This document shows, in pieces, positions 12,298 through 23,902 of a DNA stretch of 64,000 nucleotides; position 1 is the stretch's first letter; each line of letters opens with the position of its first letter. The notes beneath the pieces are model-generated. The model was not told where the DNA came from. It saw only the letters and a list, made by a program, of their open reading frames with translations, and ran no database searches. Source of the stretch: Microcebus murinus (Eukaryota > Chordata > Mammalia > Primates > Cheirogaleidae); contig NC_134108.1 of the NCBI RefSeq assembly GCF_040939455.1, positions 84,426,001 to 84,490,000 on the forward strand, given 5' to 3'. The translations under genes were made by a program, and so were the position numbers.

Positions 12298-12627
12298 ATG
12301 TCCAATTTGAAAAGCTTTAATCTGAAAGGCTCAAAAATCTGAAACTTTTTGAACACCAACATGACACCACAAGTAGAAAATTCCACAACTCACCTCACAT
12401 AATAGGTCACAATTAATTTTTTTTCATGCACAAAATTACTAAAAATATTGTATAAAATTACTTTCTGGCTATATATAAAGTATATGTGAAGCATCAATGA
12501 ATTTTGTGTTTAGATTTGGGTCTGATCCCCAAGATATCTCACTATGTATATAAAAATATTCCAAAGTCTGAGAAAATAGGAAATCTGAAATAGTTCTGGT
12601 CACAAGCATTTCAGATGAAGGATATTT
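12298..12627. mobile_element. Non-autonomous DNA transposon inserted in the old L1
   Basis: The ends form imperfect inverted repeats: the left end reads TGTCCAATTTGAAAAGCTT and the complement of the right end reads TATCCTTCATCTGAAATGCTT. The internal motifs AATCTGAAA, CCCCAAGATATCTCACTATG and TCTGGTCACAAGCATTTCAG match a common mammalian MER-type DNA element, probably Tc1/mariner-Tigger-like. I am not certain of the exact family name. It has no coding capacity. It splits an L1 whose two halves are colinear, so it inserted after that L1, unless the region was rearranged. Confidence 0.6.
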
Positions 12628-12639
12628 AACCATGATTTA

Positions 12640-12970
12640 GCTTAAGAATAATCAGGACACAGCTGAAGCAGAGCTGAGAGGGTAATTTATAGAACTAAAT
12701 TCATATATTAGAAAAAATGAAAAGTCGCAAGGCAATAATTTAAGCACTCAGTTCTAGAATCTAGAAAAGGAAGGGTAAACTCTAAGCAAGCCAAAAAAAG
12801 AAATATAAAGATAAAAGCAGAAATGAATGAAATTGAAAACAGAAAAACAATACAGAAAATGAATTTAACAAAGAGATAGTTATTGAAAAAGATCAATAAA
12901 TTCAACAAAATTCACTAAAGTGCTAAAGGGAAAAAAGAGAGAGAAAATACAAATTACTAATTATAAGGAT
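12640..12970 (+). mobile_element. Old LINE-1, second part of the interrupted element
   Basis: It continues ORF2 after the transposon: GGGTAATTTATAGAACTAAA (12680), ATGAATGAAATTGAAAACAG (12822), GATCAATAAATTCAACAAAA (12890) and a degraded L1 segment ending near 12960. These appear in the correct L1 order directly downstream of the 11220-12290 portion. Confidence 0.75.
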
Positions 12971-13340
12971 TGACTTTTTTTGGCTTCTTTTGATTTTTGG
13001 TTGCTTCCTTCTTCTCCGCTCACCTCGTTGGGTCAAAAAGAAAGCAAAGGGACAGGTCTTACTATATTTATTTTAAAGTTATGGTAGTTAATATAATGTG
13101 ACATTTAGGTAATGATAGACCAATTGACCAACAGAATAAAATAGAAAAAAGTCCTTAAACCCTTTGATTTCAAGATCCATTTATAATCTTAAAATATGAT
13201 TGAGGATAACAGAGATTTTTATTGCTATACTTACTATATTCAATATTAAATTAGAAAAAATAAAAATATATAGTTATTAATTTAAAATTAACAATAAAAA
13301 TTTTAAATGAAAAATTTAAATTTATTTTAAAATAACAAAA
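12971..13340. other. Mixed stretch: short CpG-bearing block and AT-rich sequence
   Basis: 12975-13050 contains CTCCGCTCACCTCGTTGGGT, with CpGs unusual for this neighbourhood, and I cannot place it in any family. Around 13110-13155 is a short sequence reminiscent of L1 ORF2 (ACCAACAGAATAAAATAGAA). The remainder is very AT-rich. Confidence 0.35.
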
Positions 13341-14300
13341 GTAACTCACAAACTATACATCCAATAAAGGGCTAATATCCAGAATCTACAAAGAAGTCAA
13401 ACAAATCAGCAAGGAAAAAAAAAATTAAAAATCAGGCAAAAGACATGAACAGAAGATTTTCAAAAGAAGATACACAAATGGCCAATAAACATATAAAAAC
13501 ATGTTCGATGTTACTAATCACCAGAGAAATGCAGATTAAAACCACAATGAAATATCATCTTACCCCTATCAGTATGGCCATAGTTAAAAAGTCAAAAAGC
13601 AATAGATGCTGGCATAGATGCAGAGAGAAAGGAACGCTTATACACTGTTGGTAGAACTACAAATTAGTATAACCTCTATGGAAAACAATATGGAGGTTTC
13701 TCAAAGCAGGCCTACCATTTGATCCAGCAATTCCACTACTGGGTATCTACACAAAGAAAATGAAATCATTTTATCAAAAAGACACCTGCACTCAAATGTT
13801 TATTGCAGCACAATTCACAATTGCAAAGACATGGAATCAACCCAAGTGCCCATCAATTCATGAGTGGATTAACTAAATTTGGTGTATATATATATACTAT
13901 ATATATATATATATATATATTCCATGCAGTACTACTTAGCCATAAAAAGGAATGAATTAATGTCTTTTGAAGCAATTTGGATGAAACTAGAGAACATTAC
14001 CCTAAGTAAAGTATCTCAGGAATGGCAAAACAAACACCACTTGTACTCTAGATCAATAATTTTTAGCCAATCGATAAGCACACACATAGGCACGGAAAGA
14101 AATAAAAATCATTGGAAATCAAGAAGGGAGAGGGGTGAAGAGGAGGGAGTTATAAACCTACCTAACAGGTACAATGAACACTATTTGGATAATGGGCTCA
14201 CGTATAGCCCTGACTTAAGTATTATAAAAGTTATCCATATAACAAAAACATATGTATTCCCTCAATATTTTGAAATAAGAGAGAATAAAAGAACAAAAAT
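13341..14300 (+). mobile_element. LINE-1 3' end: ORF2 C-terminal part plus 3'UTR
   Basis: The ORF2 C-terminal region is easily read in pieces: [15 protein letters not shown] (13450-), [19 protein letters not shown] (to 13654), and after a TA repeat YYLAIKRNELMSFEAIWMKL and LSKVSQEWQNKHHLYS. The 3'UTR has the AGGTACAATGAACACTATTT motif also seen near 28715, and ends near TATTTTGAAATAAGAGAG. Frameshifts and the TA insertion prevent translation. This is a different 3'UTR type from the one at 9838 and 58965, hence an older primate L1 lineage. Confidence 0.85.
13885..13921 (+). repeat. (TA)n microsatellite within the L1 3' end
   Basis: About 18 TA units with one C interruption. It replaces the normal L1 codons at the point that usually encodes the MWHIYTMEYY-type motif, so it expanded inside the element after insertion. 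Confidence 0.9.
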
Positions 14301-15007
14301 AAATCTATAACATATTATTATAGGCAACATTCTTATGAAAACATAACTGGTTTCCAAAATAAAAAACTGAAAATAGTTTTAGATTTTTGCAAATCTATTC
14401 AATATTTACCTTAATAGAAGCCAGCTGAATTATTTTATCTGTTTCTGCATTTCATCACTTGCTATGCATTGTTTTGATGGACGTATATGAAGAAAATCTG
14501 GGCTCACAAAGATATGCAGTTAAAAAATGAAAGACTATTTTAATGATTTTTTAGAAATAATTGTGAATAATCTCCTTTGTTGCCATAGCAAACTATGGTG
14601 AGCTGTAGTTTCTGAATGGTTACATCAGATGTGCAATCTTGAACCATATGTTAGCATCCAGTAAAGTAGCCTATGAGTTCAGCTTGTGAAAAGTTTCATT
14701 CTTGAATTAAATCCCACATAAACAACTCCTCGTTGGGTTACAAATTTCTTATTCACCCTAAAGATCAGTTTAGGAGTCCCAATTCCCTAATTTTCATACC
14801 AAAGAGTAGGACTAAGAAGACAAAATGTTTTTTAAAAGGATGTTCAAAAGGATAAATTTATTGTATAAAATGTTCATCAGAGGTAAGCTATCAGGCAGCC
14901 CTGTACGGCAGAGGACTAGGGGCAAGTTGGGAAGAAAAAAACGATGATGGGAGAAAAATCTACAACGGCAAAGTGGACGAAGTTTGGCAGTCAGGGTAAG
15001 TAAAATA
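14301..15007. other. AT-rich stretch, nothing recognised
   Basis: No gene, RNA or repeat family recognised. The segment 14870-15000 is GC-richer but has no diagnostic feature. Confidence 0.4.
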
Positions 15008-15120
15008 CATATCGTTATTTTATGAATGAAAAAATTGAAGCTTGAGGAATGTATATAATGTGTCCAAAGTAACACAAATAATAATCGATGAAACTGGCAT
15101 TCAAACTCAGTTAAAGTATC
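15008..15120 (+). mobile_element. MIR SINE fragment
   Basis: It follows the MIR core in order: ATTTTATGAATGAAAAAATT (consensus: attttacagatgaggaaact), GAAGCTTGAGGAATG, TGTCCAAAGTAACACAAATA, and TGGCATTCAAACTCA. It is diverged as expected for this ancient tRNA-derived SINE. Confidence 0.7.
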
Positions 15121-15129
15121 TCTAAAATC

Positions 15130-15262
15130 TACCCATAATCATGTTTATATTCTATATCCCTGTAGTCAACTTGTTTCTAAACATTGTATTAATATCTCAT
15201 GTCCCCATAAATATGTACAACTCTTATGTATCTATAAAAAATTAAAAATATTTAAAAAGTGA
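15130..15262 (+). mobile_element. Probable LINE-1 3' terminal fragment
   Basis: ATCTCATGTCCCCATAAATA, TGTACAACTCTTATGTATCT and ATAAAAAATTAAAAATATTT resemble the terminal 3'UTR of older primate L1 elements (cccataaatatgtacaactattatgtatccataaaaatt). Confidence 0.5.
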
Positions 15263-15289
15263 TTTATGTGGTCACAGTTAAAACAAAAA

Positions 15290-15525
15290 TATTGCTTTTT
15301 ATTTTTTTATTTTAGCGTATTATGAGGGTACAAGTGTTTAAGTTATGTATATTGCCCATGCCCTCCTCCCCCCTCGAGTCAGAGCCTCAAGCGTGTCCAT
15401 CCCCCAAACGTTGCACATCTCACTCATTGTGTTTATATATACACATCCCCTCCTCCCCTCTCCCACCTGCCCGACACCCGATAAATGTTATTCCTTTATG
15501 TCCACTGAGATGTTGATCCATTAAA
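15290..15525 (-). mobile_element. LINE-1 3'UTR, antisense, strepsirrhine type, 5'-truncated
   Basis: The plus strand reads the complement of an L1 tail: a T-rich start (TTTTTATTTTTTTATTTTAG), CGTATTATGAGGGTACAAG, ATGTATATTGCCCATGCCCT, TCCCCCAAACGTTGCACATC and ACACCCGATAAATGTTATTC. This is the same 3'UTR family as 9838-10020 and 58780-58965 on the other strand. The pyrimidine-rich part (CCTCCCCTCTCCC) is the complement of the polypurine tract of the L1 3'UTR. No coding sequence is included. Confidence 0.85.
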
Positions 15526-16789
15526 AATCAGTGGAATAAAAGCTTTTTTGAAAAATGTGTGCTTCTTTAAAATTCACAAAATTAAGTTGAATCTACATAA
15601 ATAACTTTCCACTGGAGCTATTAAATATACCTACAAATATAGAAAGATCTTCATCTCAGAAAGAAAATTTGGCAAAATTTGAAACCTGGATGCAGAAATG
15701 TGTAACACTACAGCAGCCTCTTCTGATTGGCTTGTAACTTTTCATTATTTGTGAACCAAAACTGGAATAGTAGATGTTTAATAAGTTTCCTTTCTCAAGC
15801 ATACAAATTTCTAAATTTAGAATACTAATTAAAGTAAAAGACTGGTCCACTTTAATGTCCTTAAGTTAAATTTTTGTCATTATTTAATAGGATGCAATTA
15901 TTTTAAATAAATATGAAAGGTCCTAGTGAATTTTTATTTTCTCCCCTTTATTCAGTGACTTTAAATTGTCTCTGCAATCTTTAAATGCTTGAAAGAATAC
16001 CACCAACAGTTAAAACTTATTTTATCTATGTCATTGTAAGTTATAAATATAGATCTAAATATTTTACTATAACTTTTTACAATATCTACACACACACATA
16101 CACACACTCAGACACACACTCATCCCCGTATGTGGACTCAATCGTTGCATATATTTCTTCCTGTATTTATTTTGTAAATGATGAACCTGAAGCTAACAAA
16201 GGTACATAAACTTCTGTCTACATAGGTTTAGTACCCCATTTATTTTTACTAACAATTCTATAAAGCTTTAATATAACATAACAATTTAGGTCATCAAAGT
16301 ATAAGATATCATTTTATTATATGAAGAACATACTCTTGCTGCACAAATATATAAACAGTAGATCAGGCATAAGCTTAATTCATTATTCATAAGGCTGTAA
16401 ATTAGCCATTCTCAAAATAGAGGGATGCACTCTACACAATGGTGAGACAGGGGTAGAGCAAGGAGAAGTAGAAGAGAAGAAAAATATGATTTAACATATG
16501 AGCATATACACATATACAAATAACATATTTAAAATAAAAATAATTTAAAATTACAAACATTTGGAGTTTATTATAGTTAAAGAATAAAACAACTATTTTT
16601 GGCTAATATGAGAATTCTTCATAAAGGAGACTTTTCTTGAGTTCTATTTATAAGGAATAAAAAGCTTTATTCATTTTCTGTCTGGCCCAGATGCCTTGAT
16701 ACACCATTTCCATCACTCTGCTACCAGAACTATAAAATGTCTTTGCTTCCATACTTGTTATAGAAACCACCAACACCATGTGAATATTG
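15526..16789. other. AT-rich stretch, nothing recognised
   Basis: Apart from an eroded CA repeat at 16087-16123 no feature could be assigned. Confidence 0.45.
16087..16123 (+). repeat. Degenerate (CA)n microsatellite
   Basis: ACACACACATACACACACT and ACACACACTCATCC, interrupted by T and G. Confidence 0.75.
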
Positions 16790-17255
16790 TCTTAGACTGG
16801 GTTCAATCAGAGAAGCAGAGCAACTTGTGGTTTATTTAGCGGCTGGACTTTACACAATGTTTGAGCTGGTTATCTGAGTCTGTAGCCTACTCCTTCTGTC
16901 TCTGGTGTGGAAAACTAACATGAACAAAGTAAGTGACCAGGAGAAGATGGACACAAAGTAAGACAAGCAACAAAAAACTGGAACTGTTAGAATGAGCTGG
17001 AAACCAAGAGGATAAATGGTAACTGCATGGGTCTCCTGATGCCTCTAGACTGACCTCAACTTTGATGATGGGGTATGCTGCAGAACAAAGTTATGATGCT
17101 CAACATGGAGATAAAGGCACATCTGGCCTGGGAGTAGAAGAAGATGAAGAAGGATTTAGCAGGATATGAGGAAGTGAGGAAGCTGTAGGTCCAGATACTA
17201 CCCCATGTCAATAAGGGGAATCAACACATAAGTAACAAAGTGGTTAGCAACACCA
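16790..17255. other. Moderate-GC block, possible unrecognised old LTR or repeat
   Basis: This stretch is noticeably richer in G and C than its surroundings (GGGTTCAATCAGAGAAGCAG, TGGTCTCCTGATGCC-like text). It has no coding frame, no TG...CA boundaries I can defend and no poly(A) signal near an end. An ancient LTR is possible; left unassigned. Confidence 0.3.
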
Positions 17256-17261
17256 ACATTC

Positions 17262-17330
<69 letters not shown>

Positions 17331-17349
17331 ATCTATCTATCTATCTATT
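17262..17349 (+). repeat. (CTAT)n tetranucleotide microsatellite
   Basis: About 22 tandem CTAT units, with one phase break near 17330 (CTATCATCTATC) where one base of a unit is lost. Near-perfect units suggest ongoing length polymorphism. Translation of this array gives an artefactual YLSI-repeat frame. Confidence 0.97.
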
Positions 17350-18084
17350 CATTTGCCTTTCAAATCATGTCCAAAATGTCTTTGTGGTTAATGTTAACTC
17401 AAAATTATTCAGAAAAAAAAATAAGGAAAAAATAGTTTCTACTTAGCCAAATTGACACAATACAAATGTTCACATAATGTATTTTCTGTTTTACTACCTG
17501 ATAACATGATATTAATAGCTCTGCACTTCAGGAGAAAAATAAGAGCCATAGTTCTGTGTGGTATGTGTGGTTTCTGAACTTAGGTCGATACCCCATCACC
17601 TTTATATCATTGTTCTCTTTTCTCCATCCACAAACCCACAGAAGTTGCTCTTTTCTTTATAACGCTTTTCAAATTCTACCAATATTTTCCTAACCCCCAG
17701 TGCCAATTCAACAACAAATGACCTTGGCTGTTACTTTCTAGAGGACAAAGAACTATCAGAAATAATTCAGTTTTTTCTTCCTCAGCACCTAAAAAATTAT
17801 CAGTGTCTCTATATACCAGTACATAAAATTGTTCAAGAAAATACCTTTCTTTTACAGCTGAAATTTAATTTCTTAAATTTATCTCCATAAAAATTCTATT
17901 CTTCTGTTTCTTTGGAGTCCATGATCTTCAGTTAAACTCTCTTAATCCTGAGTTATACCACCAGGCAAAGTTATAGTTGCCCTGGTATAACTTGCATTAA
18001 AGGAAGATATTTTTAAATTTTTCACCATCTGTGGACTGCTGTTACAGCACTATCATTTCTCAGAATTCAAGAATGCCACCTTCC
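17350..18084. other. AT-rich stretch with one small inverted repeat
   Basis: No gene or family recognised. An inverted repeat at 17952-17991 is the only structure noted. Confidence 0.4.
17952..17991. repeat. Short inverted repeat (hairpin-capable)
   Basis: Left arm GTTATACCACCAGGCAA and right arm TTGCCCTGGTATAAC are complementary apart from a two-base bulge, separated by the 8-base loop AGTTATAG. Confidence 0.7.
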
Positions 18085-18215
18085 AGCTAAAATGACTCTA
18101 AAGACTATCTGCTATTGATGAAGTTAAGTATAAATTACTCTGTCTGGTGCTTAGGGCTCTCTATAATATTGCTATAACCTAGATTTATGGAATTCTCTTC
18201 AGGTGCATATTTCAT
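18085..18215. mobile_element. Possible L2-type ancient LINE fragment
   Basis: AAGTTAAGTATAAATTACTC, GTCTGGTGCTTAGGGCTCTC and TATTGCTATAACCTAGATTT align loosely with a widespread mammalian L2 segment (ataaagtccaaactccttag ... ttcaaggcccttcacaat ... ccaacctacctt). It is highly diverged; orientation not assigned. Confidence 0.35.
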
Positions 18216-18851
18216 CCATGCCAGTCAAAATCACCTTGTATTTCATCAGATATGGCTCATGTTTGTTTTTGTTTTTTGTTTTTTTTGCAATTGCTTTTGT
18301 TATTCCTAGTGCTCTAATGTTCATTATTATAGCTAATGAACATTTATTGAATGCAAACAAAGAGGTACATGCAGAATGAACAGGACAGAAATCTTCCCAT
18401 GAATGAGGTAACCACTCAATGACAAAATATTCCTGAATGCAGTTATCATTCATAGCAATGATTACCATCATGTAGGTGTACAATGGTGGGATGAAAAGAG
18501 AAAAAATAAGTGCCCTACTTTTCCTGGAGTGGAAGGAAGGTTTAAGAAAAGCTTCTCAGGCTACTTAGCACTTGAGCTAAGTGTTGAATGATAATTCTAG
18601 TTCACCAAGTGGTGATAGAACCTACATGCTCCCGTCTGTGAGGCAAGTTTTTCTTATAATTTGTATATCAAGTACTACTTACTTCAGATGCTTTTCTCAT
18701 GTCACCAATCCGGTAAGCATTCTGTCTATGTTGATCCCTTGTCACATGGTGTTTGTATAATTTGACATATGCTACCACTTGTCTATTCTCTTGCCTGTGA
18801 GTTGGCAATAGCAAAGCTCCTGGTAACTATTACTGGCTCAAAAAAGGTTGA
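18216..18851. other. Stretch with possible ancient repeat remnants
   Basis: 18500-18600 (GAAGGTTTAAGAAAAGCTTC, then TTGAGCTAAGTGTTGAATGA) is reminiscent of an old mammalian repeat containing cttcctggaagaggtgacatttgagctgagtcttgaa, but the match is too weak to name. Confidence 0.3.
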
Positions 18852-18856
18852 ATAAT
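18852..18856 (+). repeat. Left target-site duplication of MaLR LTR
   Basis: ATAAT, repeated at 19251-19255; 5 bases is the length produced by MaLR/ERVL integration. Confidence 0.6.
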
Positions 18857-19250
18857 TGCTATGGTTTGGATACAGTTTATTTGTCCCCACCCAAACTTAT
18901 GTTGAAATTTGATACCCAATGTGATTGTGTTGGGATGGCTTGGTGCTATTCTCCCGACAGTGAGTGAGTTCCCCATCTAGCAAGAATGATACTGTTAGAA
19001 AAGGATTGGTTCCTGCAAGAGTGAATTGTTATGAAAGTGAGGATGCCCCTTGGCTTTTCTCTCTTTGCACATATCTGCTTCCCCTGTGACCTTCTCTGCC
19101 ATGTTACAACTGAGCATGAAAGCCCTAACCAGAATCCAGGGCGCTTGAACTTTTCAGTCTGCAGAACCATGAATTAAATAAACATTATTTTTTTCATATA
19201 TTATTCCATCTCAGGTATTCTTTTATAACAACACAAAAAGGACTAAAATA
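18857..19250 (+). mobile_element. ERVL-MaLR solo LTR (MST/THE1 type)
   Basis: The LTR starts TGCTATGGTTTGGATACAG and proceeds TTGTCCCCACCCAAACTTAT, GTTGAAATTTGATACCCAAT, then TTCTCTCTTTGCACATATCT, CCATGTTACAACTGAGCATG, CATGAATTAAATAAACATTA (polyadenylation signal) and AAAAAGGACTAAAATA at the end. This is the classic order of a MaLR MST/THE1 LTR in sense orientation and its length of about 394 bases fits. ATAAT flanks it on both sides. No internal MaLR sequence is present, so it is a solo LTR. Confidence 0.9.
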
Positions 19251-22239
19251 ATAATAGAGTTCCTTTGGGAATGTCCCCACAATATTATTTTCAAATATCA
19301 ATTTGCATGTTTAAAAAATTGTGCAGTGTTTGGAATTTAATCGATATAATATGACCCACCCAAAAGGTGAATTAAATTGATATATTGCTCTCTCAGAAGT
19401 CAATAGGCCTGAGAAAAACAACTCTGAGGAAGAAACTATAGAAAGTATTTTAGGGAGTGGAGCAGGGTTTCTTCCTATGCTCTTGGAACACGTATCAGGA
19501 ACAGCCTTATATGTCTTCATTACCTTTTACGGGTTTTAATGTGGGGAAGTGAGTGTTTCATTGTCTTTCGTCAGTGTAAAATTCAATAATAGAAACTCAT
19601 TAAAGACTGTTAAATGTGTTTTATTTATCAGAGTTGTATTTACAAAAAGTCACTGATGGGTAAATTTCAGAAACATTTATTTACATGGGGCTACTCCCAA
19701 GGCATGAAAGACATAAGAGAATTCTTGAATGGATTTACAAAACTATATATTTTAAAGTCCCAATTTGTTGAGATTTCTATCCCCTTCACCCTGATGTCTC
19801 CACTACCTAACTCCTCCTTGGAATAGCTTTCAGGGGTTTGTCTAAGGGGAATTTATGGTGAGGGTACATTTATTTTTATTTTAGTGGGATATCCTTGTGT
19901 AGTTCACAGTCACTTCAATGAGTAGTTATTGCTAGCTACCCAGATAGTGAGCTGGCTTTCAGCACACTCTGCCACTCACTGATCAACCCAGTCAGTATCC
20001 TAATACAAAATCAGAGGACAAGAGACAGTATAGTGATATTAATATGCCCTACATCTCATTGTAAGTATTTGTGAATTAGAGGATAAATAAGCTCTGAAAC
20101 ATATGAAGCCAATAATAACTAGCCTGCAAAAACTTTCTCCAATCTTCAGACGTATAAAGTTGTAAACAGGTTAGGTTTCCATCAAGACCTAGTCAAATTG
20201 GAAGTGCTCTCCTGTTAGAAAATACTCTGCAATAAAGCAGATAAAATAATAAACATACCATATATTTTTCTTTTCCTTTTTATTGGAATTTCCAGAAATA
20301 AAATTGATAGATTTTTCTGTGTTAGGGTACACATAAAGCAACACTGCATGTATCAAATATGTTGCTATATAAAGTTACATAATTTATACAATCCAAAGTA
20401 TCAGGATTATTTTATATATCTGACATATATTTTTCTGGTTAAGTAGAGTGTTTCTTCTAAGAAGAAAAAGCCATGCAAACTATGATTAAGGTCTTAAAAT
20501 AACCAGAAGAAACAAGTGTTCCAATAATAAAATTTCTATATATATTCACCAGGAATTCAATGTTATAAGAATAATTGAATTATTCTTAATAGCTTAATAT
20601 AATTCTGTTTTAATTTCAAGGTTCATTACAATTGTCCTTGTGTAATTAATTTAGAATTAATTTTGTATAATTTTTCAAAATTATTGCAGTTCAGTATTAT
20701 TATTTTCAGAATTCAAATATGATAAAATAGAAGTATACTAGTGTAAATGAAAAAGCTAAATGTAAAGAAAATACTTTTGATGTTTTTATCTTTGAAATAT
20801 CCTTATTTTTTGTAAGTTATTTCCCATCATAAAATAAGCATTTATAAATGTCCTAATTCCTTATTTTTAACTTTGAATCATTTTACTCTAAATGAGCTTT
20901 AACAAATTATACAAGTTTTAGTTCCACAAAACCTGGAGATGCCCCTGCCAATGATTAAATATATGTTTTGCTTCTATTATTAATAATAAAATTGTGGGGG
21001 TTTTTAATTTGATTAATAAATTAATTCCATTAGGATAGTTAATGGAAAGACTCCAATGGATTAAGAAATGTTGAGGTATTTTGCACATTCAATGACTGTT
21101 AAATAAATTTGTTAATATATCTGATTGTTATTTTCCTAAAATACTAAAGAAAAAAGAAATCATAGAAAGAAAATAAAACAAAAACATATACAATTATTTT
21201 TTGTTTAATTCATCTGAATTATTTATGAATCTTTAGTTCAACCTTAATTTGGGAAAATGATGTTAAATTATAGTATCAGTTATTTGTTAAAGATTCTTAA
21301 GAAAATACTCAATTTAAAAGTTTAAGAAACATGGTATATTTTAAGCAGGTAAAACATAAGAATGGTTAAGTTATAAAATGCTGAAAAATTGATTAATTTT
21401 TCTCAATATACTGTATTTTTATTTTATAATAAAGTATAAATTACTGTCAATGCCATATGTCAATAACTAGAACTTTTCTCTAAATCCTTCACTTAGTTTG
21501 AAAAGTAATTTCTGGTTGTTTAATTTCTTTTTATTTTCCATGAAATCTGGAAAAGCATTCAATTGTTAGTAAAAATGGTTTGACCCGTAAATAATGCTGT
21601 CTAATTTTTTCAAAACTAAGACTTAGAAGGGTTCACAATTCAAAACTAAACCTGAAACTTTTCAAAAATCGCTCATTTCCATTGCTCCATATATATTTCA
21701 TTATACTGACCTACTTATGACACCAACTTGAAGGAAGAGCTGTAAAAAATATACCTTCCCAGCTAAGGAGAAGCATTACATTTAAAAGTACTATTAGGTT
21801 CAAGAAGGTTATATTGAAGGAATTGTAAGGGATAATTTAAAATATGAAAATAGGTCAAGAATAGAATATTAAAAAAAGATAATTCTTTTTTAAATGTGCT
21901 TTCATGACAGGTTTCAAACCATGACACATTGACCAACTAAAGAGTCTTCCAAAGATCAAACACATTGAACAAGCATTCTTTTAAAATATGCCTATACATA
22001 AAGAAAATAATCCAGATATTCATCAATTTTATGCTCAGCTGTACTGCATCTATGAGCTCTCTTTATATCCCTTCAATTATTTAATCATTAGTTGCTCACT
22101 TCCATGTGTCAGTTACACTTTTTATCCTGAGCATTTCTATGGCTCCTAGAATATCTGTCTTCAAGAATTTAATTTTACATCAATCAGTATATTTTTTATT
22201 ATATATTTGATGGTGTCAAATGATTATTTTTTATCAATC
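19251..22239. other. Long AT-rich stretch, nothing recognised
   Basis: It begins with the right 5-base duplication ATAAT (19251-19255) of the neighbouring LTR. The remainder is among the longest segments in the window where I recognise no transposon. Frames at 19311-19520 and 19614-19826 lack any family resemblance. Confidence 0.45.
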
Positions 22240-22400
22240 ATAATTAAACGTGGAGTTCAGAGATCTTGGCCCCAGACATTACGCTGGAATTTGTCATGAC
22301 AACAAAGTCGTCATTTAATTCCTCCAGGTTTCAGAAGTTTTCAAGTATAGAAGGAAGGTGTTGGTTTAGGGCAGAGAAGACACTATGAGTTCTTTAGAGT
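22240..22400 (-). mobile_element. Possible antisense MIR fragment
   Basis: TCATTTAATTCCTCCAGGTT and TCAGAAGTTTTCAAGTATAGAA resemble the complement of the MIR core (cacttaacctctctgggcctcagtttcctcatctgtaaaa). Weak match. Confidence 0.35.
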
Positions 22401-23902
22401 CACATTTAGGACAATTTTACATAGCATTATTATATCCATAAATAAATTAATTGTTATTAGCAACCTTTGATTAACCACAGAATCTGGCAGCCAAGAGTCC
22501 TGCATGGTGCCACTATTCATAGAATCTAGTGACTCCATAAAGGTTTCTGCAATTTTTTACACATAACAAATATAATCGATCCTCTGCCCAGATTACATGA
22601 TTCCTTTTACCATTTCATCAGACTCATGTCTAAGCTTATATGTGCTATTGTTTCTAATGTACTTAAATCTGAGACTCTCTAAAAAATTATTCCTAGGCTC
22701 CTGTAGCCACTTGACCAGTAAGGGCAGGATGTTGGAAAATTTACTACTCCTGCAGCACCCAGGCATCCCACAGTGAGTAATGGCCAGCCAATAATGGGTA
22801 CGAAAATCTTTATGTCACAGCTCCACGGGCACATATCCTGAGTCAGGATTCCTCTGTAGGAACAAACCGTACCTGGTATTTTGCCTGAAATGGAACCCTT
22901 GCTTTACTTTTTCCACTCCTTACTCTTTTTTTTTTTCCATTGGCTAACAGTTTTTCTTGACTTTTTTCATGTCAATTGTACATGGCATTCTTCTAAGAAT
23001 TTGTTTCTAAGGAACTTGAGCTAAGTGACCATATTCTACATTTATTCACTCATCTCTTTTACTTATGCATAACAAATAGATGAACACATTCTAGACACTG
23101 GACTAGAAAATTGCTGAAGAGCTTGGAGGCTCTTATTTTCTTATTTATCTTTTAGGATTTGCCTAAATGAGTTAATGTGACATTGGTTGTTATCAACATA
23201 GTCTATTATTGTTATTGTTATATATTTTATTTGCACTTGTACTTTTCTGTTTTGTTGTGTTTTAATTTGAGGGGGTCTTCTTTAAATTTTAGGGTTAGTT
23301 AGTTCCCAGTATGAATTGACAAAACTGTGGGTGTGTGAATATGTCTATATTTAATCTAACTAAAAGAAGACTTTGATCAAAATTTAAATGTAATCTGGTA
23401 TATTTGTATCATGGAATGCTTACAGCAGTTAGAAAAAAAATTAGGGGATTCATGGAAAGAGGGGCAGAACTTAAAGACACAGTTTTCAGTGAAGAAAAAA
23501 AGGAGATAATATACACATAATAACAAAATGATATTTACATAAATTTATACACATTAAATAATAGCTATTTACACAAAGACAGAATAAGATATCCAAGCAG
23601 CATTTATTAAGACATTAGAAAAATTATTTATGAGAGGCAGAGATGGGGAGGGGAGAGAATAGAGTTAATCAGTCCATTAGTCAATCAATCAATAAAATGA
23701 TAGAGGGAAATTGCACAGACCAGTGATGAAAATACATAATTAATTGAGGGGTCTAATTATTTTTTTCCACCTTAGATTCAATTGAACAAAAGTAAATCGG
23801 AGCAATTTACAAGAGTTGAGGAGAGGAAGCAAAGTGACAATGAGAAAATATGCATTGAGAATAAGAAACAAGCACAATTTAGTTATATTTTCTTCAACCA
23901 GC
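22401..23902. other. Unassigned stretch
   Basis: 22690-22910 is less AT-rich (GTAGCCACTTGACCAGTAAG; CAGCACCCAGGCATCCCACA) and may be an unrecognised old LTR. 22924-22938 is a short T run. No gene evidence. Confidence 0.35.

Noticed and set aside
17240..17446. Frame with repeated YLSI units, apparently a hydrophobic repeat protein
   Set aside because: It is the CTAT microsatellite read in one phase.
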